A stretch of 64,000 bases of DNA from Pseudomonas sp. G.S.17 (GTDB taxonomy: Bacteria; Pseudomonadota; Gammaproteobacteria; Pseudomonadales; Pseudomonadaceae). Shown one piece after another: positions 1 through 7,389 of this stretch. Position numbers and translations under genes: made by a program. Each line of letters starts with the position of its first letter. Position 1 is the stretch's first letter. The stretch is taken from the NCBI RefSeq assembly GCF_038096165.1, contig NZ_CP151076.1, forward strand, positions 2,291,501-2,355,500, read 5' to 3'. The notes below the pieces were generated by a model. That model did not search any database. It was not told the DNA's origin and was given only the letters and a program-made list of their open reading frames with translations.

Positions 1-249
1 CCAGTTGGTACCGAACTGAAATTCCAGAGTAATACCCGTGGTCACCCCGAGGGCGAAGTTGATGCCAAACAGCTTGCCCCAGAAGCGCGTCATGTCTTTC
101 CAGATGACATTACCGGTCATCACATAGACGCTCTCCATGATGACCAGCAGCCACACCATGCCAACCGTGAGCGGTACAAAAAGAAAGTGGTAAAGCGCAG
201 TGGCTGCAAATTGCAGCCGAGACAAATCCACCAGTTGTTCTGAAATCAC
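1..249 (-). CDS. cydA: Cytochrome bd (CIO-type) quinol oxidase subunit I, N-terminal part
   Basis: This reverse-strand gene runs off the left edge, so only about 83 N-terminal residues are present. They begin [19 protein letters not shown] and continue with a membrane segment ([17 protein letters not shown]) and [15 protein letters not shown], as in CydA/CioA. The early His of the ALYHFLF stretch is the position used for haem binding in the family. Translation probably starts at a GTG (249-247) whose last bases overlap the stop of the small upstream gene, giving a four-base GTGA overlap and likely translational coupling. As part of cytochrome bd it would oxidise quinol and reduce oxygen in the inner membrane. 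Cytochrome bd oxidases are known to tolerate sulfide, which fits the sulfide genes next door. The rest of the operon (cydB) lies outside the window. Confidence 0.9.
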   Translation of the reverse strand, partial: MISEQLVDLSRLQFAATALYHFLFVPLTVGMVWLLVIMESVYVMTGNVIWKDMTRFWGKLFGINFALGVTTGITLEFQFGTNW

Positions 250-422
250 TTGCTTGCCCCTTGAGTCGAGGTGGGTACACCGAACCTGTCGCCGATGGTG
301 TTCGAGTCGACGTTGACGTGCGAATCCCGGATGAACAGCCACCACAGCACTGTCAGCACCAGTAGCTTGATCAGTACTGCTGTGAGCAGATGGCGTCGCA
401 GTCGTTTGTCGGAAATGGTCAT
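246..422 (-). CDS. cydP: Small membrane protein of the CydP type, upstream of cydA
   Basis: A 58-residue protein starts [13 protein letters not shown] and has one strong membrane segment ([20 protein letters not shown], residues about 12-31) followed by a short hydrophilic tail. Position directly upstream of cydA and overall shape match the putative small subunit called CydP in proteobacterial CIO operons. An upstream ATG at 446 is possible, but it lies inside the likely sigma-54 promoter (435-451), so I prefer the ATG at 422. With that promoter the transcript would start about 2 nt before the ATG, leaving no Shine-Dalgarno and an essentially leaderless mRNA. The stop overlaps the cydA start. 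The CydP assignment rests on context and topology. Confidence 0.65.
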   Translation of the reverse strand: MTISDKRLRRHLLTAVLIKLLVLTVLWWLFIRDSHVNVDSNTIGDRFGVPTSTQGASK

Positions 423-434
423 GACTATGCAGTT

Positions 435-451
435 AGCACACGGCATGCCAA
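435..451 (-). promoter_or_regulatory. Candidate sigma-54 (-24/-12) promoter for cydP-cydA
   Basis: Read on the minus strand the site is TTGGCATGCCGTGTGCT. It keeps the invariant GG and GC dinucleotides 12 bases apart and the TGGCA block of the -24 element (consensus TGGCACG-N4-TTGC). The transcription start would fall near 424. It has the same strand relation to a TGGCAG/CTGCCA palindrome cluster as the promoter of the sulfide operon does. The site was found by eye. Confidence 0.6.
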
Positions 452-521
452 GGGGGGATATTCTTATTTTATCGTTTTGAAACAGTTACTTAATCATTAG
501 CCTAGTAATGCGAAAAATGCC

Positions 522-571
522 TTGGCAGATAAATGCGCTGCCAATCTGCCAGAGTTGGCAGTCGTTGGCAG
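522..571. promoter_or_regulatory. Cluster of TGGCAG/CTGCCA inverted repeats, candidate FisR enhancer for cydPA
   Basis: The 50-bp stretch holds TTGGCAG (522-528), CTGCCAA (538-544), the perfect palindrome CTGCCA-GAGT-TGGCAG (546-561) and TTGGCAG again (565-571). It lies 70-135 bp upstream of the candidate -24/-12 promoter of cydPA, the usual placing for an enhancer-binding activator. The same half-sites occur upstream of the sulfide operon promoter at 1951-1993. That FisR is the protein that binds is inferred from location. Confidence 0.6.
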
Positions 572-594
572 ACTTGCATGGTCAGCGCTAGCTA

Positions 595-1920
595 TTAGGC
601 CAAACCTTGCTCTTTCAGTCGTCTGTACAAAGTACGTTCGCTTATACCCATGTGCGCGGCCAGCTCACTGCGGGTACCTTTAAAAGTTGCGAGTGCCTGT
701 ACCAGCGTGCTGCCGTCGAAAGGGGTGGACGTCGAGGACTGAGGAGACATCACGACGGAGGCGTGGGGTAAATGTATGGAGCGGATCACTCCATCGTCAG
801 CGAACAGACAGGCTCTTTCTAGAACATTGCGTAATTCTCGGATATTGCCGGGCCAGGAAAACCGCTGCAATTGTGTCAGTGCATCCGCATCTATTGTCAG
901 CCGGCGCTTGCCTGTACCGGCACGTTGTAGAAATGAATTCACAAGCAAACCAATGTCTTCAACTCGATTACGCAGGGGGGGTAACTGAATTGGAAAGGCG
1001 CTGATGCGGTAGTACAGGTCCTGCCTGAACTCACCTTTCTCCATCATTTTTTCCAGTGGTTTGTGGGTCGCCGCGATTAACCTGAAGTTAGCGTGAAGGG
1101 TCTCAACACTGCCGACACGGCGATAGGTGCCCGATTCGATCAGGCGCAACAGTTTTACCTGCATTGCCAGCGGAACATCGCCGATCTCATCAAGAAACAA
1201 CGTGCCGCCCTGGGCCGTTTCGACCAAACCAGGCTTGCGCGTGGTGGCACCGGTGAATGCTCCTTTTTCATGGCCAAACAGCTCGCTCTCAAACAACGTT
1301 TCGGTCAATCCTGAGCAATCTACTACTACAAATGGTCCAGTGGCCCGCTCGCTGGTTTCGTGTACCGCGCGGGCGAACAACTCTTTGCCCGTACCGGACT
1401 CGCCTAGCAGCAGCACCGGCAGCATTGATGGTGCCACCCGCTGCAGCTCAGATAGGGCACGGTTAAAGGCCGGTGAACGGCCGACAAGCCCTTCGTTGCT
1501 GGGTCGCGCGGATGCACTGCGAACCAGTGTGAGACGCTCCACATAGGCCGTAATAACACCGTGCTCATCTAGGACCGGGCGCAATTCGACGTCGACATGC
1601 TCTGGGCCGCGAGGCGTGTGGTGAATGTGCAAAACTCGATCCGGCCCGCGCATTTCCTGCGCTTTTTTCATCGGACAATTCTCACCCGCCTGATCACAAG
1701 GGACATCGTAATGGTGTGAGACTTGATAACACTTATGACCGATAAAGGGTTTGTCAGCGCTGCCAAACTGCCGCTGATAGGCAGTATTGGCAGCCAGGAT
1801 GTTGTACTCCGGATCGAGCACGATCATTGGCTGAGGCTCGTGCTCAAGAAACGAAACAAGTGCCTGAACTTGATCCGGATGTGGGGGTGAGCTGTCTGGG
1901 GTGGGCAGGATGGTATTCAT
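595..1920 (-). CDS. fisR: Sigma-54-dependent activator of the FisR type (sulfane-sulfur responsive)
   Basis: The 441-residue protein has an N-terminal PAS-like sensory domain, an AAA+ domain and a C-terminal Fis-type helix-turn-helix. Counting from the ATG at 1920, Walker A (GESGTGKE) is at about 173-180, the sigma-54 contact loop GAFTGAT at about 220-226, Walker B (GGTLFLDE) at about 238-245 and the HTH ([16 protein letters not shown]) at about 420-437. The sensor carries Cys64, Cys75 and Cys82. Their 11- and 7-residue spacing equals that of the three sensing cysteines (53, 64, 71) reported for Cupriavidus FisR, which detects polysulfide and turns on pdo and sqr. I chose the ATG at 1920 because AGGAG sits just upstream; the ATG at 1944 has no ribosome site. 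The gene lies between the two operons it probably controls. Confidence 0.9.
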   Translation of the reverse strand: MNTILPTPDSSPPHPDQVQALVSFLEHEPQPMIVLDPEYNILAANTAYQRQFGSADKPFIGHKCYQVSHHYDVPCDQAGENCPMKKAQEMRGPDRVLHIHHTPRGPEHVDVELRPVLDEHGVITAYVERLTLVRSASARPSNEGLVGRSPAFNRALSELQRVAPSMLPVLLLGESGTGKELFARAVHETSERATGPFVVVDCSGLTETLFESELFGHEKGAFTGATTRKPGLVETAQGGTLFLDEIGDVPLAMQVKLLRLIESGTYRRVGSVETLHANFRLIAATHKPLEKMMEKGEFRQDLYYRISAFPIQLPPLRNRVEDIGLLVNSFLQRAGTGKRRLTIDADALTQLQRFSWPGNIRELRNVLERACLFADDGVIRSIHLPHASVVMSPQSSTSTPFDGSTLVQALATFKGTRSELAAHMGISERTLYRRLKEQGLA

Positions 1921-1950
1921 GATGGCTCCTGATAATCCATCCATCGTGTT

Positions 1951-1993
1951 GTGGCACTGCCACCTCTGTCAACAGGCACTGCCAATGGCAGTG
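1951..1993. promoter_or_regulatory. Two palindromes upstream of the sulfide operon, candidate FisR enhancer
   Basis: GTGGCA-C-TGCCAC (1951-1963) and CACTGCCA-A-TGGCAGTG (1977-1993) are perfect inverted repeats in the fisR/pdo intergenic region. They sit about 95-135 bp upstream of the -24/-12 promoter at 2088. Both share the TGCCA/TGGCA half-site with the cluster at 522-571. They are probably FisR sites for the sulfide operon and might also affect fisR itself, whose start is only about 30 bp away. Confidence 0.65.
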
Positions 1994-2087
1994 AATTCGG
2001 GTATGGGAGAGCAAGAACCTACCTCAATTCAAAAAATAAAACTAATAGAATCAAATAGATAAGATTATATTTCTATACAGTCTCGGC

Positions 2088-2104
2088 TTGGCAGACTTAT
2101 TGCT
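2088..2104 (+). promoter_or_regulatory. Sigma-54 (-24/-12) promoter of the persulfide oxidation operon
   Basis: TTGGCAGACTTATTGCT matches the consensus TTGGCACG-N4-TTGCT closely, with GG and GC exactly 12 bases apart. The transcript would start near 2115, leaving a leader of about 40 nt before the dioxygenase start codon. The divergent sigma-54 activator gene is the expected partner. Confidence 0.8.
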
Positions 2105-2157
2105 ATGTCAGTCCTTAGTGTGAGCGGCTCGGTAAAAAGCCCCTAAGGAGACAAGTC

Positions 2158-3036
2158 ATGAGCGTAAAACTTCACATCGAAGGATTCTTCGATTCTGCTA
2201 CCAATACCGTCAGCTACCTTGTGCTGGATGAGGCCACCCACCACTGCGCTTTAATAGACAGCGTACTTGATTACGATCCTAAGTCCGGCCACACCGCCAC
2301 AACGTCTGCCGACAAATTGATTGCGAGGGTGAACGAACTCAATGCGAGGGTCGAATGGATTCTCGAGACCCACGTCCACGCAGACCACCTGACGGCAGCG
2401 CCATACCTGAAGGAAAAGCTCGGTGGAAAAATGGGAATCGGCAGCCAGATTTCGACGGTGCAAGAGGTGTTCGGCACTCTGTTCAATACAACTGGCGAGA
2501 TGGCCCGCGATGGAAGCCAGTTCGATCACCTGTTCGTTAATGATGAGTCGTTTGCCATCGGCACGCTGCAATGCTACGCGCTCCATACACCTGGTCACAC
2601 ACCTGCCTGTATGACGTATGTAATCAGCGATGGGACCGAAACGGCTGCGTTCGTCGGCGATACCTTGTTTATGCCGGACTACGGTACTGCACGCTGTGAT
2701 TTTCCCGGTGGCGATGCGCGTACGTTGTTCCAGTCAATCAACAAGGTACTGAGTCTGCCGGCCAATACCTTGCTGTACATGTGCCACGACTACCAGCCAG
2801 ATGGCCGCGAGGTGCAGTTCGTCAGCACCGTTGCAGACCAACGCGCGCACAACGTTCATGTGCGTAACGGGATCAGTGAGGAGGAGTTTGTGGCGATGCG
2901 TACAAAGCGTGATGCATCGATGGACATGCCGACGCTGATCCTGCCATCGGTTCAGGTCAACATGCGAGCCGGGCACTTGCCTGAGCCTGAAGCGAACGGG
3001 ACGCGCTACCTGAAAATCCCGCTCAACGTCGCCTGA
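2158..3036 (+). CDS. pdo: Persulfide dioxygenase, metallo-beta-lactamase fold (ETHE1/Blh-like)
   Basis: The 292-residue enzyme should oxidise glutathione persulfide, or a related persulfide, to sulfite with O2 in the cytoplasm. The metal-binding motif THVHADH is at residues 71-77. Further metal-ligand motifs follow in HTPGHTP and in GDTLFMPDYGTARCDFPGG, the latter typical of the ETHE1-like family, and CHDYQPDG closes the site. A strong ribosome site (AAGGAG) precedes the ATG. It is the first gene after the sigma-54 promoter, followed 52 bp later by the sulfide:quinone reductase, so the product of one enzyme can feed the next. It has no fused rhodanese domain; a rhodanese/phosphatase-like DUF442 domain is fused to the next protein instead. 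Confidence 0.9.
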   Translation: MSVKLHIEGFFDSATNTVSYLVLDEATHHCALIDSVLDYDPKSGHTATTSADKLIARVNELNARVEWILETHVHADHLTAAPYLKEKLGGKMGIGSQISTVQEVFGTLFNTTGEMARDGSQFDHLFVNDESFAIGTLQCYALHTPGHTPACMTYVISDGTETAAFVGDTLFMPDYGTARCDFPGGDARTLFQSINKVLSLPANTLLYMCHDYQPDGREVQFVSTVADQRAHNVHVRNGISEEEFVAMRTKRDASMDMPTLILPSVQVNMRAGHLPEPEANGTRYLKIPLNVA

Positions 3037-3088
3037 CGTTGCCTTCCCTAAAAAACCTATAAGAAAAATACCCATAACGGAGACCTTT

Positions 3089-4759
3089 ATGGACACTCGC
3101 TGCCTTGCGCCTGGACTGTCGGTATCAGAACAGATTTTTCCCAATCAATTGGCTGAACTAAAAGTAGCCGGTTTTCGAGCCATTGTGTGTAACCGTCCCG
3201 ATGGCGAAGGCGGCGATCAACCCTTGTTTGCCGAAATCAAACGTACGGCCCAAGCGATCGGTATTGAGGCGCACTACCTTCCCGCTGAATCAGGCAAAGT
3301 AACCGACGAGCAAGGTATTGCCTTCGGCAAGCTCCTTGAAACGCTTCCAAAACCGGTATTGGCCTACTGCCGTTCCGGCATGCGCTCGACGACGATGTGG
3401 GCACTGTCACAAGCGGGCCAACAACCCCTGCCCAACATCGTCGAGACTGCAAAAAAAGCCGGGTTCGATATGAAAGGCGTCATTCGCCGGATTGCGAATC
3501 AGGGGCGCACGCCGGTCGAAGTGGCTGAGGCGCAGCATACCGTGGTCATCATCGGTGGCGGTGCGGCAGGTATCGCGACTGCATCCAGTTTACTGGCGCG
3601 AGATCCGGGACTCGACGTTGCCATAGTCGACCCGGCAGATGTGCACTACTACCAGCCAGGCTGGACACTTGTCGGCTGTGGCGTCTTCGATGCGCCCCAA
3701 ACTGCCCGCACGATGGGCACGACCATCCCCCGAGGGGTGCACTGGATCAAGTCGGCGGTCGCCGCTTTCGAACCCGAGAGAAATGCTGTCATTCTCGATG
3801 GATGCAGAGTCGTCAAATACGAGCAACTGATCGTGTGCCCTGGCCTGAAGCTCAATTGGCATGCAATCGAGGGTTTGTCAGACACCTTGGGCCGCAACGG
3901 CGTGACTTCAAACTACCTGTATCACCTTGCCCCCTATACGTGGGAACTGGTGCAGCAACTGCGTGGTGGGCGAGCCATTTTCACGCAACCACCCATGCCG
4001 ATCAAATGTGCCGGGGCACCGCAAAAAGCAATGTACCTCTCTGCCGATCATTGGAAACGTATCGGTGTATTGGACAACGTCGAGATCGAGTTTTGCAGCG
4101 CTGGCGCGGTGCTGTTCGGAGTTCCCGATTATGTGCCCGCACTGATGGAATACATCAAGGCCTATGGTATCGACCTTAATTTCAGCACCACGCTCACCAG
4201 CGTGAACGGACCCGCACGAACTGCAACGTTCAACTGCGTCAATCCGGATGGCAGCGCCCACCTTGTCACGCGCAACTTCGATCTACTTCATGTGGTGCCA
4301 CCGCAGATTGCGCCGGACTTCGTTCGGGTCAGCCCTCTCGTTGACGCGGCTGGTTGGATTGATGTCGACCCTGCCACATTGCGCCATAAAACCTGGGTCA
4401 ATATTCACGCGCTGGGAGACGCGGCCAACTCCAGCAACGCCAAAACTGCCGCGGCAGCACGCAAGCAGGCGCCAGTCGTTGCGCACAATGTTTTGGCTGC
4501 AATGGGTAGAGCGAAAGGCAGCGCCCATTACGACGGCTACGGCTCCTGCCCGCTGACGGTTGAACGCGGCAAGATCGTACTGGCTGAGTTCACTTATGGA
4601 GGCAAGGTCGCCCCCAGTTTCCCATCCTGGCTGATTGACGGTACCCGGCCATCGAGGCTGGCATGGTTGCTCAAAGAGCGGATTCTTCCACCGCTGTATT
4701 GGAAGGGAATGCTTAAGGGCCATGAGTGGATGGCGAAACCTGAGTTAGCTGACTTATGA
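3089..4759 (+). CDS. sqr: DUF442 (rhodanese/PTP-like) domain fused to type II sulfide:quinone oxidoreductase
   Basis: The 556-residue protein joins two domains. Residues 1-140 form a DUF442 domain with the P-loop CRSGMRS at 94-100. Residues 150-556 are a flavoprotein resembling human mitochondrial SQOR, with the FAD motif GGGAAG at 156-161, PIKCAGAPQKAMYL around Cys307 and the C-terminal YDGYGSCPL...ILAEF block. SQOR oxidises H2S, passes electrons to quinone and hands the sulfane sulfur to an acceptor. Cys307 corresponds to the first redox cysteine of SQOR. At the second position, where the human enzyme has GDCTNLP, this protein reads GDAANSS; Cys197 or Cys250 could substitute. It follows the dioxygenase in the operon with its own GGAG ribosome site. 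The electron acceptor may be the quinone pool served by the cytochrome bd operon. Confidence 0.88.
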   Translation: MDTRCLAPGLSVSEQIFPNQLAELKVAGFRAIVCNRPDGEGGDQPLFAEIKRTAQAIGIEAHYLPAESGKVTDEQGIAFGKLLETLPKPVLAYCRSGMRSTTMWALSQAGQQPLPNIVETAKKAGFDMKGVIRRIANQGRTPVEVAEAQHTVVIIGGGAAGIATASSLLARDPGLDVAIVDPADVHYYQPGWTLVGCGVFDAPQTARTMGTTIPRGVHWIKSAVAAFEPERNAVILDGCRVVKYEQLIVCPGLKLNWHAIEGLSDTLGRNGVTSNYLYHLAPYTWELVQQLRGGRAIFTQPPMPIKCAGAPQKAMYLSADHWKRIGVLDNVEIEFCSAGAVLFGVPDYVPALMEYIKAYGIDLNFSTTLTSVNGPARTATFNCVNPDGSAHLVTRNFDLLHVVPPQIAPDFVRVSPLVDAAGWIDVDPATLRHKTWVNIHALGDAANSSNAKTAAAARKQAPVVAHNVLAAMGRAKGSAHYDGYGSCPLTVERGKIVLAEFTYGGKVAPSFPSWLIDGTRPSRLAWLLKERILPPLYWKGMLKGHEWMAKPELADL

Positions 4760-4787
4760 GATCAGACCTGAAAGCTAGGAGACTGAG

Positions 4788-5591
4788 ATGATCGTCGTCT
4801 TACTGCTCGGGCTTACTGTTGGGGTAATTCTGGCGCTGACCGGCGCCGGCGGAGGAATACTGGCGGTTCCATTGCTGGTGTTTGGGGCGGGGTTGAGCAT
4901 GGCCGAGGCTGGGCCAATCGGTTTACTGGCTGTCGGTTTAGCTGCGACCCTGGGTGCCGTGATGGGACTTAAAAACGGCACCGTCCGCTATAAAGCTGCG
5001 CTTTTAATTGCAGGAGCGGGGATCGTATGCTCTCCACTTGGCCTTTGGTTGGCGCAGCGCACACCTAACCGTCCGTTAACGATCATGTTTGCCTTCGTGC
5101 TTATGTACGTTGCGTTTCGGGTATTTCAACGCTCGTTGCCTCCTTCCACAGAGTCAAAGGGCCCCGTCACCTCCAAACCACCGCCTTGTCTATTGGACGC
5201 CAATCGAGGAAAGCTAAATTGGACTGCTCCGTGTGCATGGGCGCTCACCGTTTCTGGCGTTGTCGCGGGTGGGCTTTCTGGCTTGCTCGGCGTGGGCGGT
5301 GGCTTTGTGATGGTGCCGGCGCTCCAGCGATACACCAACTTGACCGCTCAGTCAGTGCTTGCAACGTCTCTAGCCGTTATTGCGCTGGTATCAATTTCCG
5401 GCGTTGCTGCTAGCTCGGCAGCCGGGCACTTACAGTGGGCTGTTGCCATTCCGTTTTCCATTGGAGCATTAGCCGGCATGATCTGCGGTCGCTTGGTCGC
5501 TGGCAAGTTGTCGGGGCCAAACTTACAAAAAGGGTTTGCCATTGTATCTGCGGTGGTTGCAGTGGCCTTGCTGGTTAAAGCTATTGAGTAG
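4788..5591 (+). CDS. TSUP (TauE/SafE) family membrane exporter, probable sulfite or sulfur-compound export
   Basis: The 267-residue protein has about eight hydrophobic segments and the repeated glycine-rich motif of TSUP carriers: TGAGGGILAVPLLV near residue 17 and GLLGVGGGFVMVPALQ near 166. In persulfide-oxidising operons this family commonly exports the sulfite made by the dioxygenase. AGGAG precedes the ATG, and the gene starts 28 bp after the SQR stop, so it is clearly in the operon. The transported ion is inferred from context. Confidence 0.85.
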   Translation: MIVVLLLGLTVGVILALTGAGGGILAVPLLVFGAGLSMAEAGPIGLLAVGLAATLGAVMGLKNGTVRYKAALLIAGAGIVCSPLGLWLAQRTPNRPLTIMFAFVLMYVAFRVFQRSLPPSTESKGPVTSKPPPCLLDANRGKLNWTAPCAWALTVSGVVAGGLSGLLGVGGGFVMVPALQRYTNLTAQSVLATSLAVIALVSISGVAASSAAGHLQWAVAIPFSIGALAGMICGRLVAGKLSGPNLQKGFAIVSAVVAVALLVKAIE

Positions 5592-5622
5592 ATCAAGTGG
5601 GTGGAGGACTTACCCGCCTGTT

Positions 5623-6276
5623 GACGGCTGCCCTAAAAGCCTTCAGCTAACCCATGACTGCAGGATCCGGCTGCAAGGGTCTGACCCAAGCCCGGTAGAG
5701 TTGCTGCTCGGTGCGGTAGCCAACTGCTTGACTAATAGTCTGCTATTCGCGCTGCGCAAGTACAAACAGGATGCCGAACCGCTTTCTTGCAAGGCCAGTG
5801 CTGAGGTCGGACGCAATGCTGAAAATCGCCTACGGGTGCTCCAAATAGACATCGAACTGCAGTTAGGCAAATCAGCTGCCAAGCTGGAGCACTTACCGCG
5901 CATCCTTGGCCAATTCGAAAGCTTTTGCACCGTTACACAGAGCGTGGCCCAAGGTAGCCCAGTCCAAGATCGGGCTGCCCCGGACGGCATCTGTTTCGGG
6001 TGCGGAAGCGCGCATCCAAGCGGTCTCCAGATAAAAAGTCACTGGGATACCGACGGAATTCATATTGTGTGCAAACACACTCCATCCCTCGAATTTACCG
6101 GGTGGCCAGAGTTGGTTTATGGCGGTTTCATTGTAATGTTGGTGGACTGCCACTCGAACTGGACCGCGATGGCCTATCACTATCGTGCAGAAGGGAGAGA
6201 ACCTGGAACAGAGCCCCGCATCGATTGCGTTACTGGACAATTGAACCTCAGCTTTCAAAAGTCCACGCCAATGGGG
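5623..6276 (+). pseudogene. OsmC-like domain fused to PaaI/hotdog thioesterase, both ends truncated
   Basis: One frame reads first an OsmC-like stretch (SPVELLLGAVANCLTNSLLF through FESFCTVTQSVAQGSPV, about 5689-5965) and then a PaaI-type hotdog domain (ICFGCGSAHPSGLQIKSHW through LNLSFQKSTPMG, about 5990-6276). Each piece resembles a separate family. The OsmC part lacks its usual N-terminus and an in-frame start. The hotdog part has lost its first residues and everything after the TPMG motif, where the bigR relic begins. I read this as two neighbouring genes joined and trimmed by deletions. The join is in frame, so a fused product is possible in principle. OsmC proteins reduce hydroperoxides or handle thiols, and both families occur in sulfur clusters. 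Confidence 0.65.
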
Positions 6277-6277
6277 A

Positions 6278-6517
6278 GTGAACCCAGATCGCTTGATGCT
6301 GCTATGCCAATTATCACCAAGGTGAGCGCAATTTCAGCGATCTGGAGTCACCGCTGGGGATACATCAACCGACTCTCTCTCAACAGCTGGCGGTGCTTCG
6401 CCGCTAAAGACTGGTGGAGGCCCGCCATGACGGAAAGCAGGTGTTCTATCGCATCAGCAGGCCCGCCATTGGCAGTCATCCAAACCCTGTACCAACAATT
6501 TGTACTGGAGAAGCTTC
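6278..6517 (+). pseudogene. bigR: Relic of a BigR/SqrR-type ArsR-family repressor
   Basis: Fragments of an ArsR-family protein can be read by switching frames. VNPDRLMLLCQLS starts at 6278. A second frame from 6318 gives QGERNFSDLE, LGIHQPTLSQQLAVLRR, then a TAA at 6405-6407, then RLVEARHDGKQVFYRIS. The third frame from 6469 gives LAVIQTLYQQF. The order and wording match the winged-helix repressor BigR, which senses persulfide through two cysteines. The first cysteine (LLCQL) survives, while the second, expected after QQF, is replaced by Val. Two frameshifts, a stop codon and a missing N-terminus make it non-functional. It lies just before the YeeE gene, as an operon-internal fossil. Confidence 0.75.
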
Positions 6518-6958
6518 ATGAGTGTCGACTGGCTTAACTTTACTCCGTGGTCATCCCTTGCAGGCGGCGCTTTGATTGGCTTGGCGGCCAGTCTATTCGT
6601 CGTAGCCAACGGGCGTATCGCAGGCATCAGCGGTCTGATTGGTAGTCTTTTACAGCGTGGGAGCGAGGGGGTGAGTGAGAAAGCACTTTTTCTCCTGGGG
6701 CTGCTCATCGCGCCGCTTCTATGGAGCTTGTTCGCCACGCTGCCGCAGATTGAGTTCCAAAGTGGCTGGTTCGGACTGAGCGTCGCCGGTGTATTGGTGG
6801 GCATCGGCACACGATACGGTTCAGGTTGCACCAGTGGCCATGGGGTGTGCGGCATCTCGCGCCTTTCGCCGCGATCGATGGTCGCCACTGTGTGTTTCAT
6901 GTTCAGCGGTTTCGTCACAGTGTTTGTCCTGCGTCATCTTTTGGGGGGTTGGACATGA
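6518..6958 (+). CDS. YeeE/YedE-type membrane protein, N-terminal half of a split transporter (PmpA-like)
   Basis: The 146-residue membrane protein has about four hydrophobic segments and the signature GIGTRYGSGCTSGHGVCGISRL, with two cysteines typical of the YeeE/YedE (DUF395) family. Full-length YeeE imports thiosulfate. In many proteobacteria the protein is split into two small genes, as here. I place the start at the ATG at 6518 because GGAG lies seven bases upstream; a TTG at 6500 is also open. The stop overlaps the next start (ATGA). Its place in a sulfide operon suggests traffic of a reduced sulfur compound. Confidence 0.85.
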   Translation: MSVDWLNFTPWSSLAGGALIGLAASLFVVANGRIAGISGLIGSLLQRGSEGVSEKALFLLGLLIAPLLWSLFATLPQIEFQSGWFGLSVAGVLVGIGTRYGSGCTSGHGVCGISRLSPRSMVATVCFMFSGFVTVFVLRHLLGGWT

Positions 6959-7374
6959 TCAAACTGACCGCATTCATTGCTGGCCTGCTGTTCGGCTTGG
7001 GTCTGCTTCTGGCAGGCATGGCCAACCCGAGCAAAGTCTTGGCTTTCCTGGATTTAACCGGTGCTTGGGACCCTTCCTTGGCGTTGGTCATGGTCGGGGC
7101 AATTGGCATAGCCGTTGGCCCGCTAACCTGGGCGCGACAACAATCCAGTTCGCTGCTGGGAAGGCCAATGCAGCTACCGATCAAACGTGAGTTGGACCCG
7201 CGCTTGATTGGCGGGAGCCTGTTGTTCGGCATCGGCTGGGGAATAGCAGGCATCTGTCCTGGCCCCGCAGTGGCAATTCTGCTGACAGGACGCTGGCAGG
7301 TGATCGTGTTCATGTTGGCCATGTTGGCCGGCATGTTGTTATTTACTGCGCTGGAGAGCCGGCGCAACCATTGA
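6955..7374 (+). CDS. YeeE/YedE-type membrane protein, C-terminal half of the split transporter (PmpB-like, DUF6691)
   Basis: The 139-residue protein has about four membrane segments. Motifs GMANPSKVLAFLDLTGAWDPSLA and GIGWGIAGICPGPA are characteristic of the second half of YeeE-like transporters, with the conserved Cys in GICPGPA. The start overlaps the stop of the first half by four bases (ATGA), so the two subunits are probably made in equal amounts and assemble together. Confidence 0.85.
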   Translation: MIKLTAFIAGLLFGLGLLLAGMANPSKVLAFLDLTGAWDPSLALVMVGAIGIAVGPLTWARQQSSSLLGRPMQLPIKRELDPRLIGGSLLFGIGWGIAGICPGPAVAILLTGRWQVIVFMLAMLAGMLLFTALESRRNH

Positions 7375-7389
7375 TCGGGGGGAACCGCC

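Noticed and set aside
522..539. TTGGCAGATAAATGCGCT as a sigma-54 promoter on the plus strand
   Set aside because: The GG and GC are 11 or 13 bases apart instead of 12, and no gene follows on that strand. The TTGGCAG is better explained as an activator half-site.
546..562. Second sigma-54-like site on the minus strand (CTGGCAGATTGGCAGC)
   Set aside because: Spacing is right but the -12 block (CAGC) is poor, and it lies inside the palindrome cluster too far from cydP. The site at 435-451 is better.
5536..6537. A single intact 333-residue protein
   Set aside because: It lacks a credible start, overlaps the exporter gene, and its last third makes sense only as frameshifted ArsR sequence.
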